From NCBI GenBank assembly GCA_963665215.2, contig CAXXWW010000005.1, positions 1 through 64,000 on the forward strand: a stretch of 64,000 nt of DNA, in the 5' to 3' direction. The DNA comes from G963665215 sp963665215. Its GTDB lineage: Bacteria > Chloroflexota > Dehalococcoidia > Lucifugimonadales > CAUZJF01. The notes under the pieces were generated by a model. That model was given only the letters and a program-made list of their open reading frames with translations, ran no database searches and had not been told where the DNA came from. Of the stretch, positions 52,497 through 59,570 are shown piece after piece. The stretch's first letter is position 1. The number at the start of each line of letters is the position of its first letter. The translations under genes were made by a program, and so were the position numbers.

Positions 52497-54045
52497 AAAA
52501 CGCCACGCCCAGCGACTTACGGGCGCGCAAAAGCTTTTGGAACTTTTTAAGTAGGCGGAGTTCGACCCTCCCCCGTCTCCACCAACTCCAAACTTTCAAC
52601 CTCTCCGACTCATCCTCGGAGAGCAGCGTTGCGGCGGGGCTTTCTGCCCTGGCCATCGCTCCCTCCAGTAATCGGCGAAAAGCCGACGCTGGCACGATGG
52701 CCCCGATCATACTGCAATCCATGTCCACATAGACTCGCTCGATGAGCGGGCTGATTAGCTTCCTTCTTTCTTCCGGCGTCGCTTCCCTCCATAGTTGGGG
52801 TATATCCTCGAACAATTGTGCTGCTTCTTCCAGTGTAGGCAGACCCACACTCTCGGTCAATCTCAAACTGGCATCAATCTCAGCCAGCCTCGCATAATAT
52901 TGGGGGTAGGTGAATCCTCCATTAGCAAAAGCCACCGAAAGCCTGCGCCTTTTGTCCTGTAGCTCCCTCGGGTCGGGCCCTTTAGAGTCCTCGACTGCAA
53001 GTTGGGACATTCGGCTCCGCCATTCCGGCATCAATTCCATTGCTGTCAGAATATCCTCGATCTGCTGGTCCACGGTTTTTGCCATTATGGAACGCCCGTT
53101 GGTGTCACACTCACGGGAGTGTCGTTCCCGGTACATGGGCCCGCCGAATCGGTGGCGGTCGGACTGGATTCCTTTGCCGCAGTTGCCGCAACATATAATC
53201 CCTTGGAGGAGCCCTTTCGGACCCTGGACGGTTCGCACTATTGTGCGGCGTTGCCGGCGCGCCTGAACTTGATGGTAGAGTTCTTCGTTGATGATCGGCT
53301 GGTGTTGGCCTGCGTATTCCTCACCGTTGTAGCAGACTTTGCCCACGTAAAACCGGCAATTAAGCATGTCCTTCACAGCATGGCCGGTGAAGATCCCACC
53401 TTTCCTAGTCTTGAATCCCAAGTCGTTTAGCCAGTTAGCAAGCGATCCCGTGGATTCTCCATCTTGCCTCCGTTGGTAAACTTGTAAGATCGCTTCCGCT
53501 TCACATTCGACGACCTGGGCCACCCCGCCCGGCTCTAGCGCCAGGTATCCGAAAGGTACTGGACCTATCTGGAATCCCGATTCGGCGCGAACACTCAAGG
53601 CCTTTCGCACGTGGAGACCAAGCTGGTCTGAGAAAAACTCGTTGATGCTCCCCATTGTGTTGAGCATTAACCGGCCAGATGGTGTGGTCATGTCGATATT
53701 TTCCATGACGCTCGCGAACCCAACCCCTACCTTGCCCAAAACCCCGAAAGCTTCGGATTGGACGCTGAGCTTTCTTGCCCATCGGTCGAGGGTATGAACC
53801 ACGACAATGTCCGTCTCATTCTGACCTGCAGCGTCGAGCATGGACTTGAATACCGGACGCTTTTGGATTTCATCTACGTGGGCCGACCGTCCCTCCTCGG
53901 CAAAGATTCTTACGGAGTCGTATCCGTTTTGCTCGCACCACCGGCGGATTCCAGTTTCCTGTGCTTCCAACGAGTGCCCTAGGATCTGCTCACGGCTCGA
54001 GACCCGAATGTATCCGAAAGCCCTATTCCCCTTGGTTGGTTTCAT
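52495..54045 (-). CDS. Large serine recombinase
   Basis: A 516-residue site-specific recombinase. The resolvase domain opens 'FGYIRVSSREQ' with the catalytic Ser at about residue 16, then 'VVVHTLDRWARKLS' and 'TPSGRLMLNTMGSINEFFSDQL'. A recombinase domain ('VPFGYLALEPGG', 'GIFTGHAVKDMLNCRFYVGKV') and a zinc ribbon ('GIICCGNCGKGI' and a later 'CDTNG') follow, then a coiled-coil and C-terminal part. Start ATG 54045 has GGAGGGGAG upstream, within the end of the small gene before it (ATGA overlap). Large serine recombinases integrate phages and mobile elements. The last codons overlap a tRNA-like 3' end, a possible attachment site. Confidence 0.93.
   Translation of the reverse strand: MKPTKGNRAFGYIRVSSREQILGHSLEAQETGIRRWCEQNGYDSVRIFAEEGRSAHVDEIQKRPVFKSMLDAAGQNETDIVVVHTLDRWARKLSVQSEAFGVLGKVGVGFASVMENIDMTTPSGRLMLNTMGSINEFFSDQLGLHVRKALSVRAESGFQIGPVPFGYLALEPGGVAQVVECEAEAILQVYQRRQDGESTGSLANWLNDLGFKTRKGGIFTGHAVKDMLNCRFYVGKVCYNGEEYAGQHQPIINEELYHQVQARRQRRTIVRTVQGPKGLLQGIICCGNCGKGIQSDRHRFGGPMYRERHSRECDTNGRSIMAKTVDQQIEDILTAMELMPEWRSRMSQLAVEDSKGPDPRELQDKRRRLSVAFANGGFTYPQYYARLAEIDASLRLTESVGLPTLEEAAQLFEDIPQLWREATPEERRKLISPLIERVYVDMDCSMIGAIVPASAFRRLLEGAMARAESPAATLLSEDESERLKVWSWWRRGRVELRLLKKFQKLLRARKSLGVAF
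52549..52584 (+). other. Second tRNA-like 3' end (possible attachment-site copy)
   Basis: Here AAGTAGGCGGAG is followed by TTCGACC, CTCCCC and CGTCTCC-ACCA. This gives a canonical T-loop TTCGA and an acceptor strand identical to that at 52482, now with a complete ACCA end, as in a tmRNA or tRNA 3' terminus (the arm has one extra C). It lies inside the last codons of the serine recombinase. It shares AAGTAGG(C/T)GGAGTTC and CGTCTCCACC with 52450-52491, so it may be a displaced copy of the same 3' end. Confidence 0.35.
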
Positions 54046-54221
54046 GCCGCTCCCCTCCGGCGCATCAGAATGGCACGCCCGACCTCTGCCCAGACATTGC
54101 AAAGATGATCAACCTCTTGCTGCGTGGGTTGAATTTCGGCGTCAACACCGTATTTACGCTCTAGTGGAGGCGACTTATCAAGTGAATAGGTCGGTTTCCC
54201 GTCTGGCCCGGACCGAGGCAT
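54042..54221 (-). CDS. Small 59-residue protein coupled to the serine recombinase
   Basis: ATG 54221, after GGGAG, opens a 59-residue frame beginning 'MPRSGPDGKPTYSLD' and containing 'IQPTQQEVDHLCNVWAEVG'; it ends at a TGA that overlaps the recombinase ATG (ATGA). Good ribosome binding site, exact translational coupling and helix-like composition in the second half argue for a real gene. It is not recognised. It could be a recombination directionality or loading factor for the recombinase, which is inference from position only. Confidence 0.6.
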   Translation of the reverse strand: MPRSGPDGKPTYSLDKSPPLERKYGVDAEIQPTQQEVDHLCNVWAEVGRAILMRRRGAA

Positions 54222-54311
54222 CCCATTCTCCCAATCCAGAGATGCGAGCCCTTCCCAGGCCCGATGGGAGCCTCTCCGCTGCCCCAGGCGCGTCTATTCC
54301 ATTGCTGAGTT

Positions 54312-54488
54312 CTAAAGCTTGAGTTCCAGGTCCACCTCTATCTGATCGTCTTTCTTATTGCGGCGCCAAACCAGTCGTCCGTAGTTCACCGAGCGTGATA
54401 GGACTTCCCGGTTGGCCTGCAATTTTTGGACAATGGAATTAATCAGATGATCTACCAACTCGTTGGTCTGGCCCATTGGGTTCTTCAT
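54312..54488 (-). CDS. Small 58-residue protein coupled to the ImmA/IrrE gene
   Basis: ATG 54488 overlaps the stop of the ImmA/IrrE-like gene (ATGA) and has GGGAGG directly upstream. The protein starts 'MKNPMGQTNELVDHLINSIV', then 'LQANREVLSRSVNYGRLVW' and ends with an acidic strand 'DDQIEVDLELKL'. It could be a small regulator or toxin/antitoxin-like partner; I recognise no family. About 90 bases separate it from the next small gene. Confidence 0.6.
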   Translation of the reverse strand: MKNPMGQTNELVDHLINSIVQKLQANREVLSRSVNYGRLVWRRNKKDDQIEVDLELKL

Positions 54489-55234
54489 CGTCCTCCCATC
54501 AACGTCGAGAACGCGGGTTGGAGATGAATTATTTTTCTCCCACCTTTCTGCTCAACGATGATCCGCCCTTCCAGATCCAGTTGTTTCACTAGGGCCGATC
54601 GATTGACGCCAATTTCCCATGCGGCTAGGTTCAGTAGCCGCCACATCTCTCCATTGTCCTTAGTGGTCCCCTTATCCCCCAGCCGACAAAACCCCTGGAA
54701 AGCTTCCGATCGGGACAAGGCTTGATAGGAAACGGCCGCGGCCCGCCCGGCTTCCTCGGCGAAGAATTCCCGCATCGACTCCGGAATGTCGCCGCTGGAA
54801 CTAAATCGCTCACCGGGACGACGCCAGTTGCGAAAGTCCCGGTGGCAAACTATCTTGGTTGGCGGCCCGAAATCTGGTAGGGTCAACTGGGGTCCTGATT
54901 TCAACTCGGATATGTCCCGCTCGACGTGGACGGCTTCGTGGAGCATGGCCACGTTCTGGATTCCTTCTACGTCCTTCACCCCAGGAATCTGACCCGTGAA
55001 TGAGTTCACCGTCACCACCGGACGATCGTCCTTCCACTCGGTCTGGGCGTATATGTTGAGTGGCAGAGGGTCGAAGCGAAGATTAGCTCCCAGGAAGTCG
55101 GTCAACAGCTGATCGGCGATCTTTGCTGGAGGAGGTGGCACATCTTCGCCATACTCTTCCCTGTACTGGGTCAGCAGTTGATCTCGCAGCGATCGGCCGT
55201 AATCCCAAGCCTCTTGACGCAGTCGGTCTGTCAT
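54485..55234 (-). CDS. ImmA/IrrE-type metallopeptidase
   Basis: A 249-residue protein with the zinc motif HEAVH (residues 99-103, in 'AMLHEAVHVERD') preceded by 'VTVNSFTGQIPGVKDVEGIQN', as in ImmA/IrrE peptidases that cut a cognate XRE repressor. A C-terminal winged-helix-like part ('EIGVNRSALVKQLDLEGRIIVE') follows. The gene starts immediately after the XRE gene stop (no gap) on the same strand. In ICEBs1-type elements and phages such pairs control excision after DNA damage, fitting the recombinase downstream. Confidence 0.82.
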   Translation of the reverse strand: MTDRLRQEAWDYGRSLRDQLLTQYREEYGEDVPPPPAKIADQLLTDFLGANLRFDPLPLNIYAQTEWKDDRPVVTVNSFTGQIPGVKDVEGIQNVAMLHEAVHVERDISELKSGPQLTLPDFGPPTKIVCHRDFRNWRRPGERFSSSGDIPESMREFFAEEAGRAAAVSYQALSRSEAFQGFCRLGDKGTTKDNGEMWRLLNLAAWEIGVNRSALVKQLDLEGRIIVEQKGGRKIIHLQPAFSTLMGGR

Positions 55235-55729
55235 CTAGCTGTTGCTACCCTCTTGTGCCGATAGATCCGCAATCAATGTGAATATCGAGGCACGCTTGGT
55301 TCTTTCCAGGTTCATCAAACCGTCGATGGCCAACGCAAGAGCGCCCGCATCCATGTCCTCTAGGTTGTACATGTCCTTAAGCGGTGCCGACAAGGCGTGG
55401 TCGACGCCACGCATCGCTTCCTCGGCCGGATCGCCACCCGTTCCAGCGGTCCGCATCAGGGAATCGGCCGTGGACTCCTCTGGGGACCTGATTCGGTCGA
55501 GGATTACCCGGGGAAGGCAGTTGGACAGTTCCAACATAATCTTCACATCACCATCCAAGGCCTCGGACAACCGGACTACCGATTCGACTGAAGGGACGAC
55601 TGAATCGTTCTCCAGGCGGGAGAGGTGAGGATAAGAGATATTGCAGTTCTCAGCGAGTTGAGTGAGACTCCACTTGCGGGACCGGCGCAGGCGTCGCATG
55701 TACTCGCCGAAAGTCAATTGGGTCTGCAT
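55235..55729 (-). CDS. XRE-family transcriptional regulator
   Basis: A 164-residue protein. The N-terminal 'FGEYMRRLRRSRKWSLTQLAENCNISYPHLSRLENDSVVPS' type HTH_3 domain is complete, followed by a helical C-terminal part of about 100 residues that likely dimerises or contacts ImmA. ATG 55729 has GAGGAG upstream; a TTG one codon earlier is possible. It heads the operon XRE-ImmA-58aa-59aa-serine recombinase, and probably represses the promoter at 55784-55812. Confidence 0.9.
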   Translation of the reverse strand: MQTQLTFGEYMRRLRRSRKWSLTQLAENCNISYPHLSRLENDSVVPSVESVVRLSEALDGDVKIMLELSNCLPRVILDRIRSPEESTADSLMRTAGTGGDPAEEAMRGVDHALSAPLKDMYNLEDMDAGALALAIDGLMNLERTKRASIFTLIADLSAQEGSNS

Positions 55730-55783
55730 CAAATCTCCTCAGAAGTATTGCCGTGAAAGGCATATTTAAGAGTAATTAGCTAT

Positions 55784-55812
55784 ATTATAATGTGTGCCGC
55801 AAAATTTGTCTA
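55784..55812 (-). promoter_or_regulatory. Near-consensus promoter of the XRE-ImmA-recombinase operon
   Basis: On the minus strand TAGACA (55812-55807), a 17-base spacer and a perfect TATAAT (55789-55784) point to the XRE gene, whose ATG is at 55729. The region is strikingly AT-rich for this window. No unmistakable operator palindrome is seen within it. Confidence 0.75.
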
Positions 55813-55843
55813 GTAATTCTACGCAGGATTTCGGAAACGATTT

Positions 55844-56655
55844 CTAGGCGCAATTGGACCCACTTGTTAGACCCAGGTTCTCAGCAACCTGCTCCCAAGC
55901 GGTGTCCCGGTCGCCTTCTAGCTGCCGCAAGTACACCGTGGTCACCGCCAAGGAACTGTGATCCAGGAAGCGGCTTACCTGCTCCACTGACTCACCGGCC
56001 TCCCTCCGCAGTTTGGCTGCTGAGTGCCGGAAGATGTGCACACCCGCTGGCATTAGACCAGCAGCCTTGAAGTACCGGAGCAGATTGCCGTAGAAGGTGC
56101 CGCTGGTGATACCGCGCCCACTGTCGGCACTGGATGGCCACAGGGACTCTTCTGGCTTCATCGCCGCGAGATCCTTGCCGAATGCTTCCAGGGCCTGCTG
56201 AATGGCCCTGAACGCGGGCCGTGGCAGTTCCCTTTTGCCGTGTTTCCCACCTTTGCCCCGGTAGCTGTAGTAGACCGCTTCTCCATCTTGAATTAAGTCG
56301 CTGACCTTGAGGTTGAGCACTTCAGCGCGCCGCCGGCCCGTGAGGATCAAGGTCAAAATGATGGCTCGATCCCTGAGTCCAACTGGATTATCAGGGATGA
56401 AGTCCAGTAGCTTCTTGATGTCGGCGGCGGTCAAGCCTCTGGGTAGTGCCGGTGTCGCCCGGGGCCTCTCTAACTGGTCGCATGGGTTGGCACTCACCAG
56501 GCTCATGCGGATGAGGAAGCGGTAGAAGGAACTCAGGCAGGCGATGCGGGCGTTAATGGTGACAGATGAAGGCTTTTTACCTGAGAGGCCGATGCCATGG
56601 GCGTAGCCGAAGACCTCCGGTGACGTTGACCTGCCCCCCAAGAACTGGTCCAGGT
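55844..56655 (-). pseudogene. Tyrosine recombinase (phage-integrase family), split by IS3 element
   Basis: Residues visible are the SAM-like core-binding end ('SVTINARIACLSSFYRFLI') and the full catalytic domain: Arg in 'LTGRRRAEVLNLKV', Lys in 'RGKGGKHGKREL', His-x-x-Arg in 'HIFRHSAAKLRRE', and His and Tyr in 'FLDHSSLAVTTVYL'. The 5' end is cut at 56655 by an IS3 element. Removing that element with one CAGGT target copy joins the frame to ATG 57860 and gives about 278 residues, so the disruption is recent. ISNCY element B sits 12 bases further upstream and may have cut the promoter. Confidence 0.8.
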
Positions 56656-56694
56656 GTAATGTTAGTCCTGGGCCTGAAAGAAAGGGGGGTAAAG

Positions 56695-56973
56695 ATGGCA
56701 AGGAGGAAGCATACGGCAGAGCAGATCATCAACAAGCTCAGAGAGGCGGAGGTGGCCATATCGGCAGGGAGTACGGTCGCTGAAGTCTCTCGTCAGATAG
56801 GGGTGACCCAGCAGACCTTCTACCGGTGGCGCACCGAGTACGGGGGGTTGAAGATCGACCAGGCTAGACGGCTGAAGCAACTGGAGACCGAGAACGGTCG
56901 TTTGAGGAGAGCAGTGGCTGATCTGACGTTGGACAATCAGATACTGAGAGAAGCAGCGGAGGGAAACTTCTAA
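56695..56973 (+). CDS. IS3-family transposase OrfA
   Basis: A 92-residue HTH_8-type protein: 'RRKHTAEQIINKLREAEVAI', 'VAEVSRQIGVTQQTFYRWRTEYGG' and a leucine-zipper-like end 'LKQLETENGRLRRAVADL'. AAGGGGGG precedes the ATG. It binds the element's ends and regulates or is fused by frameshifting to OrfB. Confidence 0.92.
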   Translation: MARRKHTAEQIINKLREAEVAISAGSTVAEVSRQIGVTQQTFYRWRTEYGGLKIDQARRLKQLETENGRLRRAVADLTLDNQILREAAEGNF

Positions 56974-56996
56974 GCCCTTCTCGTCGTCGCCAGTGT

Positions 56997-57830
56997 GTGG
57001 AGCACGTCAAGGAGATGTTCGGGGTCTCAGAGCGACGAGCCTGCAAGGTGCTGGGCCATCCCAGGTCGACGCATCGGTATGAGCCGATACCTGGAGAGGA
57101 TGAGCAGGGCTTGACCGAGGAGATCGTAGAGTTGGCCAGTCGGTATGGCAGGTACGGTTATCGCAGGGTCACCGCTCTGCTGAGGATGGAGGGTTGGGAT
57201 GTGAACCACAAGAGAGTAGAGCGGATCTGGCGACGAGAAGGGCTGAAGGTGCCGGCCAAGCAGCCCAAGAGAGGACGTCTGTGGCTCAATGACGGCTCCT
57301 GCGTGCGTCTGCGGCCCCAGGGACCGAACCACGTGTGGGCCTACGACTTCGTACTGGTCAGGACCCAGGACAGTAGAGCTGTGAGGCTGCTGACCGTCAT
57401 TGACGAATACACCAGGGAGTGTCTGGCCATCAGGGCAGATCGACAGATCCGAGCCTCCGACGTAATAGAGACCCTTGCCGAGCTGATGATGATCAGGGGA
57501 GTGCCCGATCACATACGCTCAGACAACGGCCCGGAGTTTACAGCCAGGGCTGTGCGGGAGTGGCTTGGGCGAGTGGGAGCCAGGACGCTGTACATTGAGC
57601 CTGGATCGCCGTGGGAGAACGGCTACATCGAGAGCTTCAACGGCAAGCTCAGAGACGAGCTGCTGGACAGGGAACTCTTCTACACGCTCTTGGAGGTGAG
57701 GGTGCTGACCGAGCGGTACAGGCAGATTTACAACCGCATCAGGCCTCACAGCTCGCTGGGCTATAGGCCGCCGGCCCCGGAGACTGTGCTGCCTGCTGTT
57801 CCACTCCCTGTCCTTGCTGGACTAACATAG
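56997..57830 (+). CDS. IS3-family transposase OrfB
   Basis: A 277-residue integrase-core protein. It has 'FGVSERRACKVLGHPRSTHRY', the HTH_21 'RYGRYGYRRVTALLRMEGW', and the rve core with Asp in 'WAYDFVLVRT', Asp in 'IRSDNGPEFTA' and Glu in 'SPWENGYIESFNGKLRDE'. The frame is open upstream of GTG 56997 across the OrfA stop, so an OrfAB fusion by -1 frameshifting is possible. Intact. Confidence 0.93.
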   Translation: MEHVKEMFGVSERRACKVLGHPRSTHRYEPIPGEDEQGLTEEIVELASRYGRYGYRRVTALLRMEGWDVNHKRVERIWRREGLKVPAKQPKRGRLWLNDGSCVRLRPQGPNHVWAYDFVLVRTQDSRAVRLLTVIDEYTRECLAIRADRQIRASDVIETLAELMMIRGVPDHIRSDNGPEFTARAVREWLGRVGARTLYIEPGSPWENGYIESFNGKLRDELLDRELFYTLLEVRVLTERYRQIYNRIRPHSSLGYRPPAPETVLPAVPLPVLAGLT

Positions 57831-57872
57831 CAGGTGGTACAAAGATCGGGGGCAGGTCATGTCGTTGTTCTA

Positions 57873-59476
57873 CGATTATGTCAGTAGCTAACTGGTCAGC
57901 GAAAATGTCATCCCATGGAAGGAGTGACATTGACGCAGAAGGAGCAGACGAGACTTCAGGTGCTCAACAGCGTTCTGGCAGATCAGGTGCCGGTATGTCA
58001 GGCGGCCGAGGTCCTGGGAGTGAGCGAACGCCACATGAGGCGTATTCTGGCGGCCTGTAGGAAGGAGGGCGCCGCCGCACTCGCCCACGGGAATCGTGGC
58101 CGCCGACCGGCCAACACCACGACGGAGACCAAGATGACTTACGTGGTGCAGCTGGCCCGCACTCGCTACGCTGGAACGAACCATACGCATCTGACCGAGT
58201 TGTTGATGGAACGGGAGGGGATCGACCTGAGCCGCTCTACGGTGCGCCGCATCCTGGTCAGCGCCGGCGTGGACAGCCCCCGCCGCCGCCGGCCGCCCAG
58301 ACACCGTGTCCGGCGCAAACGCATGGCCCAAGAAGGGATGCTGCTGCAGATAGATGGGAGCCACCATCGGTGGCTGGGGGAACAAGGACCCCGGTTCGTC
58401 CTGCTGTTGGCCGTGGACGACGCCACCGGCACTGTGCCTGACGCTCTGTTCAGCCAGGAGGAGGACACCCGCGGCTACTTCCTTCTCATGGAGGGGTTGA
58501 TCCGGCAATGCGGGATACCGCTGGCCGTCTACAGCGACCGACACGCGGTCTTCAAGCATACTGGAGAGCCTCGCCAGAAGCCGGCCGGGCCAACCCAGTT
58601 CGCCCGCGCCATGGAGGAGCTGGGGATACGCCAGATATTCGCCAGGTCACCGCAGGCGAAGGGCCGGGTCGAGCGGACGGCGGGGACATTCCAGGACCGG
58701 CTGGTGACCGAGCTGCGCCTGGCGGGCGTCACCACCATCGACGAGGCCAATGAAGTCCTGCACCGCTTCCTGCCGCGCTTCAACGAGAAGTTCGGGGTTC
58801 CGGCAGAGCACTCAAGCGTTGCTTACCGCTCTATGGAGTCATCGGTGTCCCTGGACCAGATACTCTGCTTCAAGCACCGCCGCAAGGTGGCCAGGGACAA
58901 CACCGTCAAGTACAACTGGCGTACCTTGCAGCTGCTGCCTGGTAAGGAGCGGCCTAGCTACGCCGGAGCGCAGCTGGAGGTCCATGAGGGCTTGGACGGT
59001 CAGCTCCTCGTGCAGTACCGGGGACGCACGATCCCCACACAGGAGGCGCCGCCGCGCCCTGGAGTTCTCCGTGCCTCCAATGGTCCTCTCCGATATGGCC
59101 CCGGCCTTGAGCGTAGGGTCAACGGCGTGGGCAGCCACCCCAAGGAGAGCTTGGCATCCCTCGACGCCATCGAGGCCGACAGCGCCACATTGAACGGCGG
59201 CGGCAGAGTTCGCAAGCCTCCGGCATCGCCACGCAGGAAACCCACGCCGCGACAGAGGGTCCGGTGGAAGGCCGTGCAGCAGGCTAAGCTTCGGGGCCTC
59301 TCCATTCGGGCAATCGCCAGGGAGTTGGGCATCCACAGGAACACGGTCCGCAAGTACGCCGAAGCCAAGAGCCCGCCCATGATGCGCACCAGGGGCAGGT
59401 CCCGCGTATCACAGTCCGATGGTATGACAGCGGCCTAGATGGACATTTTCCCTGACCACTTAGGCGGACATAATCG
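57873..59476 (+). mobile_element. ISNCY-like element B (complete)
   Basis: Terminal repeats of about 37 bases: the left (57873-57910) starts CGATTATGTC and later reads GGTCAGCGAAAATGTC; the right (59440-59476) in reverse complement starts CGATTATGTC and later reads GGTCAGGGAAAATGTC. The 1.6-kb element holds a single transposase gene. No clear target duplication. Element A at 47517 is a diverged relative. Confidence 0.85.
57915..59438 (+). CDS. ISNCY-like (rve-core) transposase
   Basis: A 507-residue protein. It has an N-terminal HTH ('VCQAAEVLGVSERHMRRIL'), a second winged-helix part ('RSTVRRILVSAGVDSPRRRR'), and the integrase core with Asp in 'LLQIDGSHHRWLG', Asp in 'LAVYSDRHAVFKH' and Glu in 'KGRVERTAGTFQDRL'. 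Past a linker of about 80 residues, a C-terminal HTH 'LSIRAIARELGIHRNTVRKYAE' resembles IstA-type DNA-binding modules. The ATG lies just inside the left terminal repeat, so expression may rely on outside promoters or a leaderless message. Confidence 0.88.
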   Translation: MEGVTLTQKEQTRLQVLNSVLADQVPVCQAAEVLGVSERHMRRILAACRKEGAAALAHGNRGRRPANTTTETKMTYVVQLARTRYAGTNHTHLTELLMEREGIDLSRSTVRRILVSAGVDSPRRRRPPRHRVRRKRMAQEGMLLQIDGSHHRWLGEQGPRFVLLLAVDDATGTVPDALFSQEEDTRGYFLLMEGLIRQCGIPLAVYSDRHAVFKHTGEPRQKPAGPTQFARAMEELGIRQIFARSPQAKGRVERTAGTFQDRLVTELRLAGVTTIDEANEVLHRFLPRFNEKFGVPAEHSSVAYRSMESSVSLDQILCFKHRRKVARDNTVKYNWRTLQLLPGKERPSYAGAQLEVHEGLDGQLLVQYRGRTIPTQEAPPRPGVLRASNGPLRYGPGLERRVNGVGSHPKESLASLDAIEADSATLNGGGRVRKPPASPRRKPTPRQRVRWKAVQQAKLRGLSIRAIARELGIHRNTVRKYAEAKSPPMMRTRGRSRVSQSDGMTAA

Positions 59477-59570
59477 CTGGACATCGACACAGGTCAGGTC
59501 GGCCCTGGGGGCTGCTGGTTGCACCCTAGGGTGAGGAACAAGATCGCCAAGGCGGTGGAAAGGGCCTTGG

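Larger units (their letters stand above)
56656..57830 (+). mobile_element. IS3-family insertion sequence
   Basis: Inverted ends share ATGTTAGTCC (left about 56659-56668; right in reverse complement about 57818-57827). CAGGT occurs on both sides (56651-56655 and 57831-57835), a likely 5-bp target duplication; alternatively the ends are TG...CA with 2 bases shared. It holds orfA and orfB in different frames, as usual for the family. Confidence 0.88.

Noticed and set aside
54222..54311. Further small gene between the 58- and 59-residue genes
   Set aside because: Only about 90 bases, no start with a ribosome binding site in a suitable frame.
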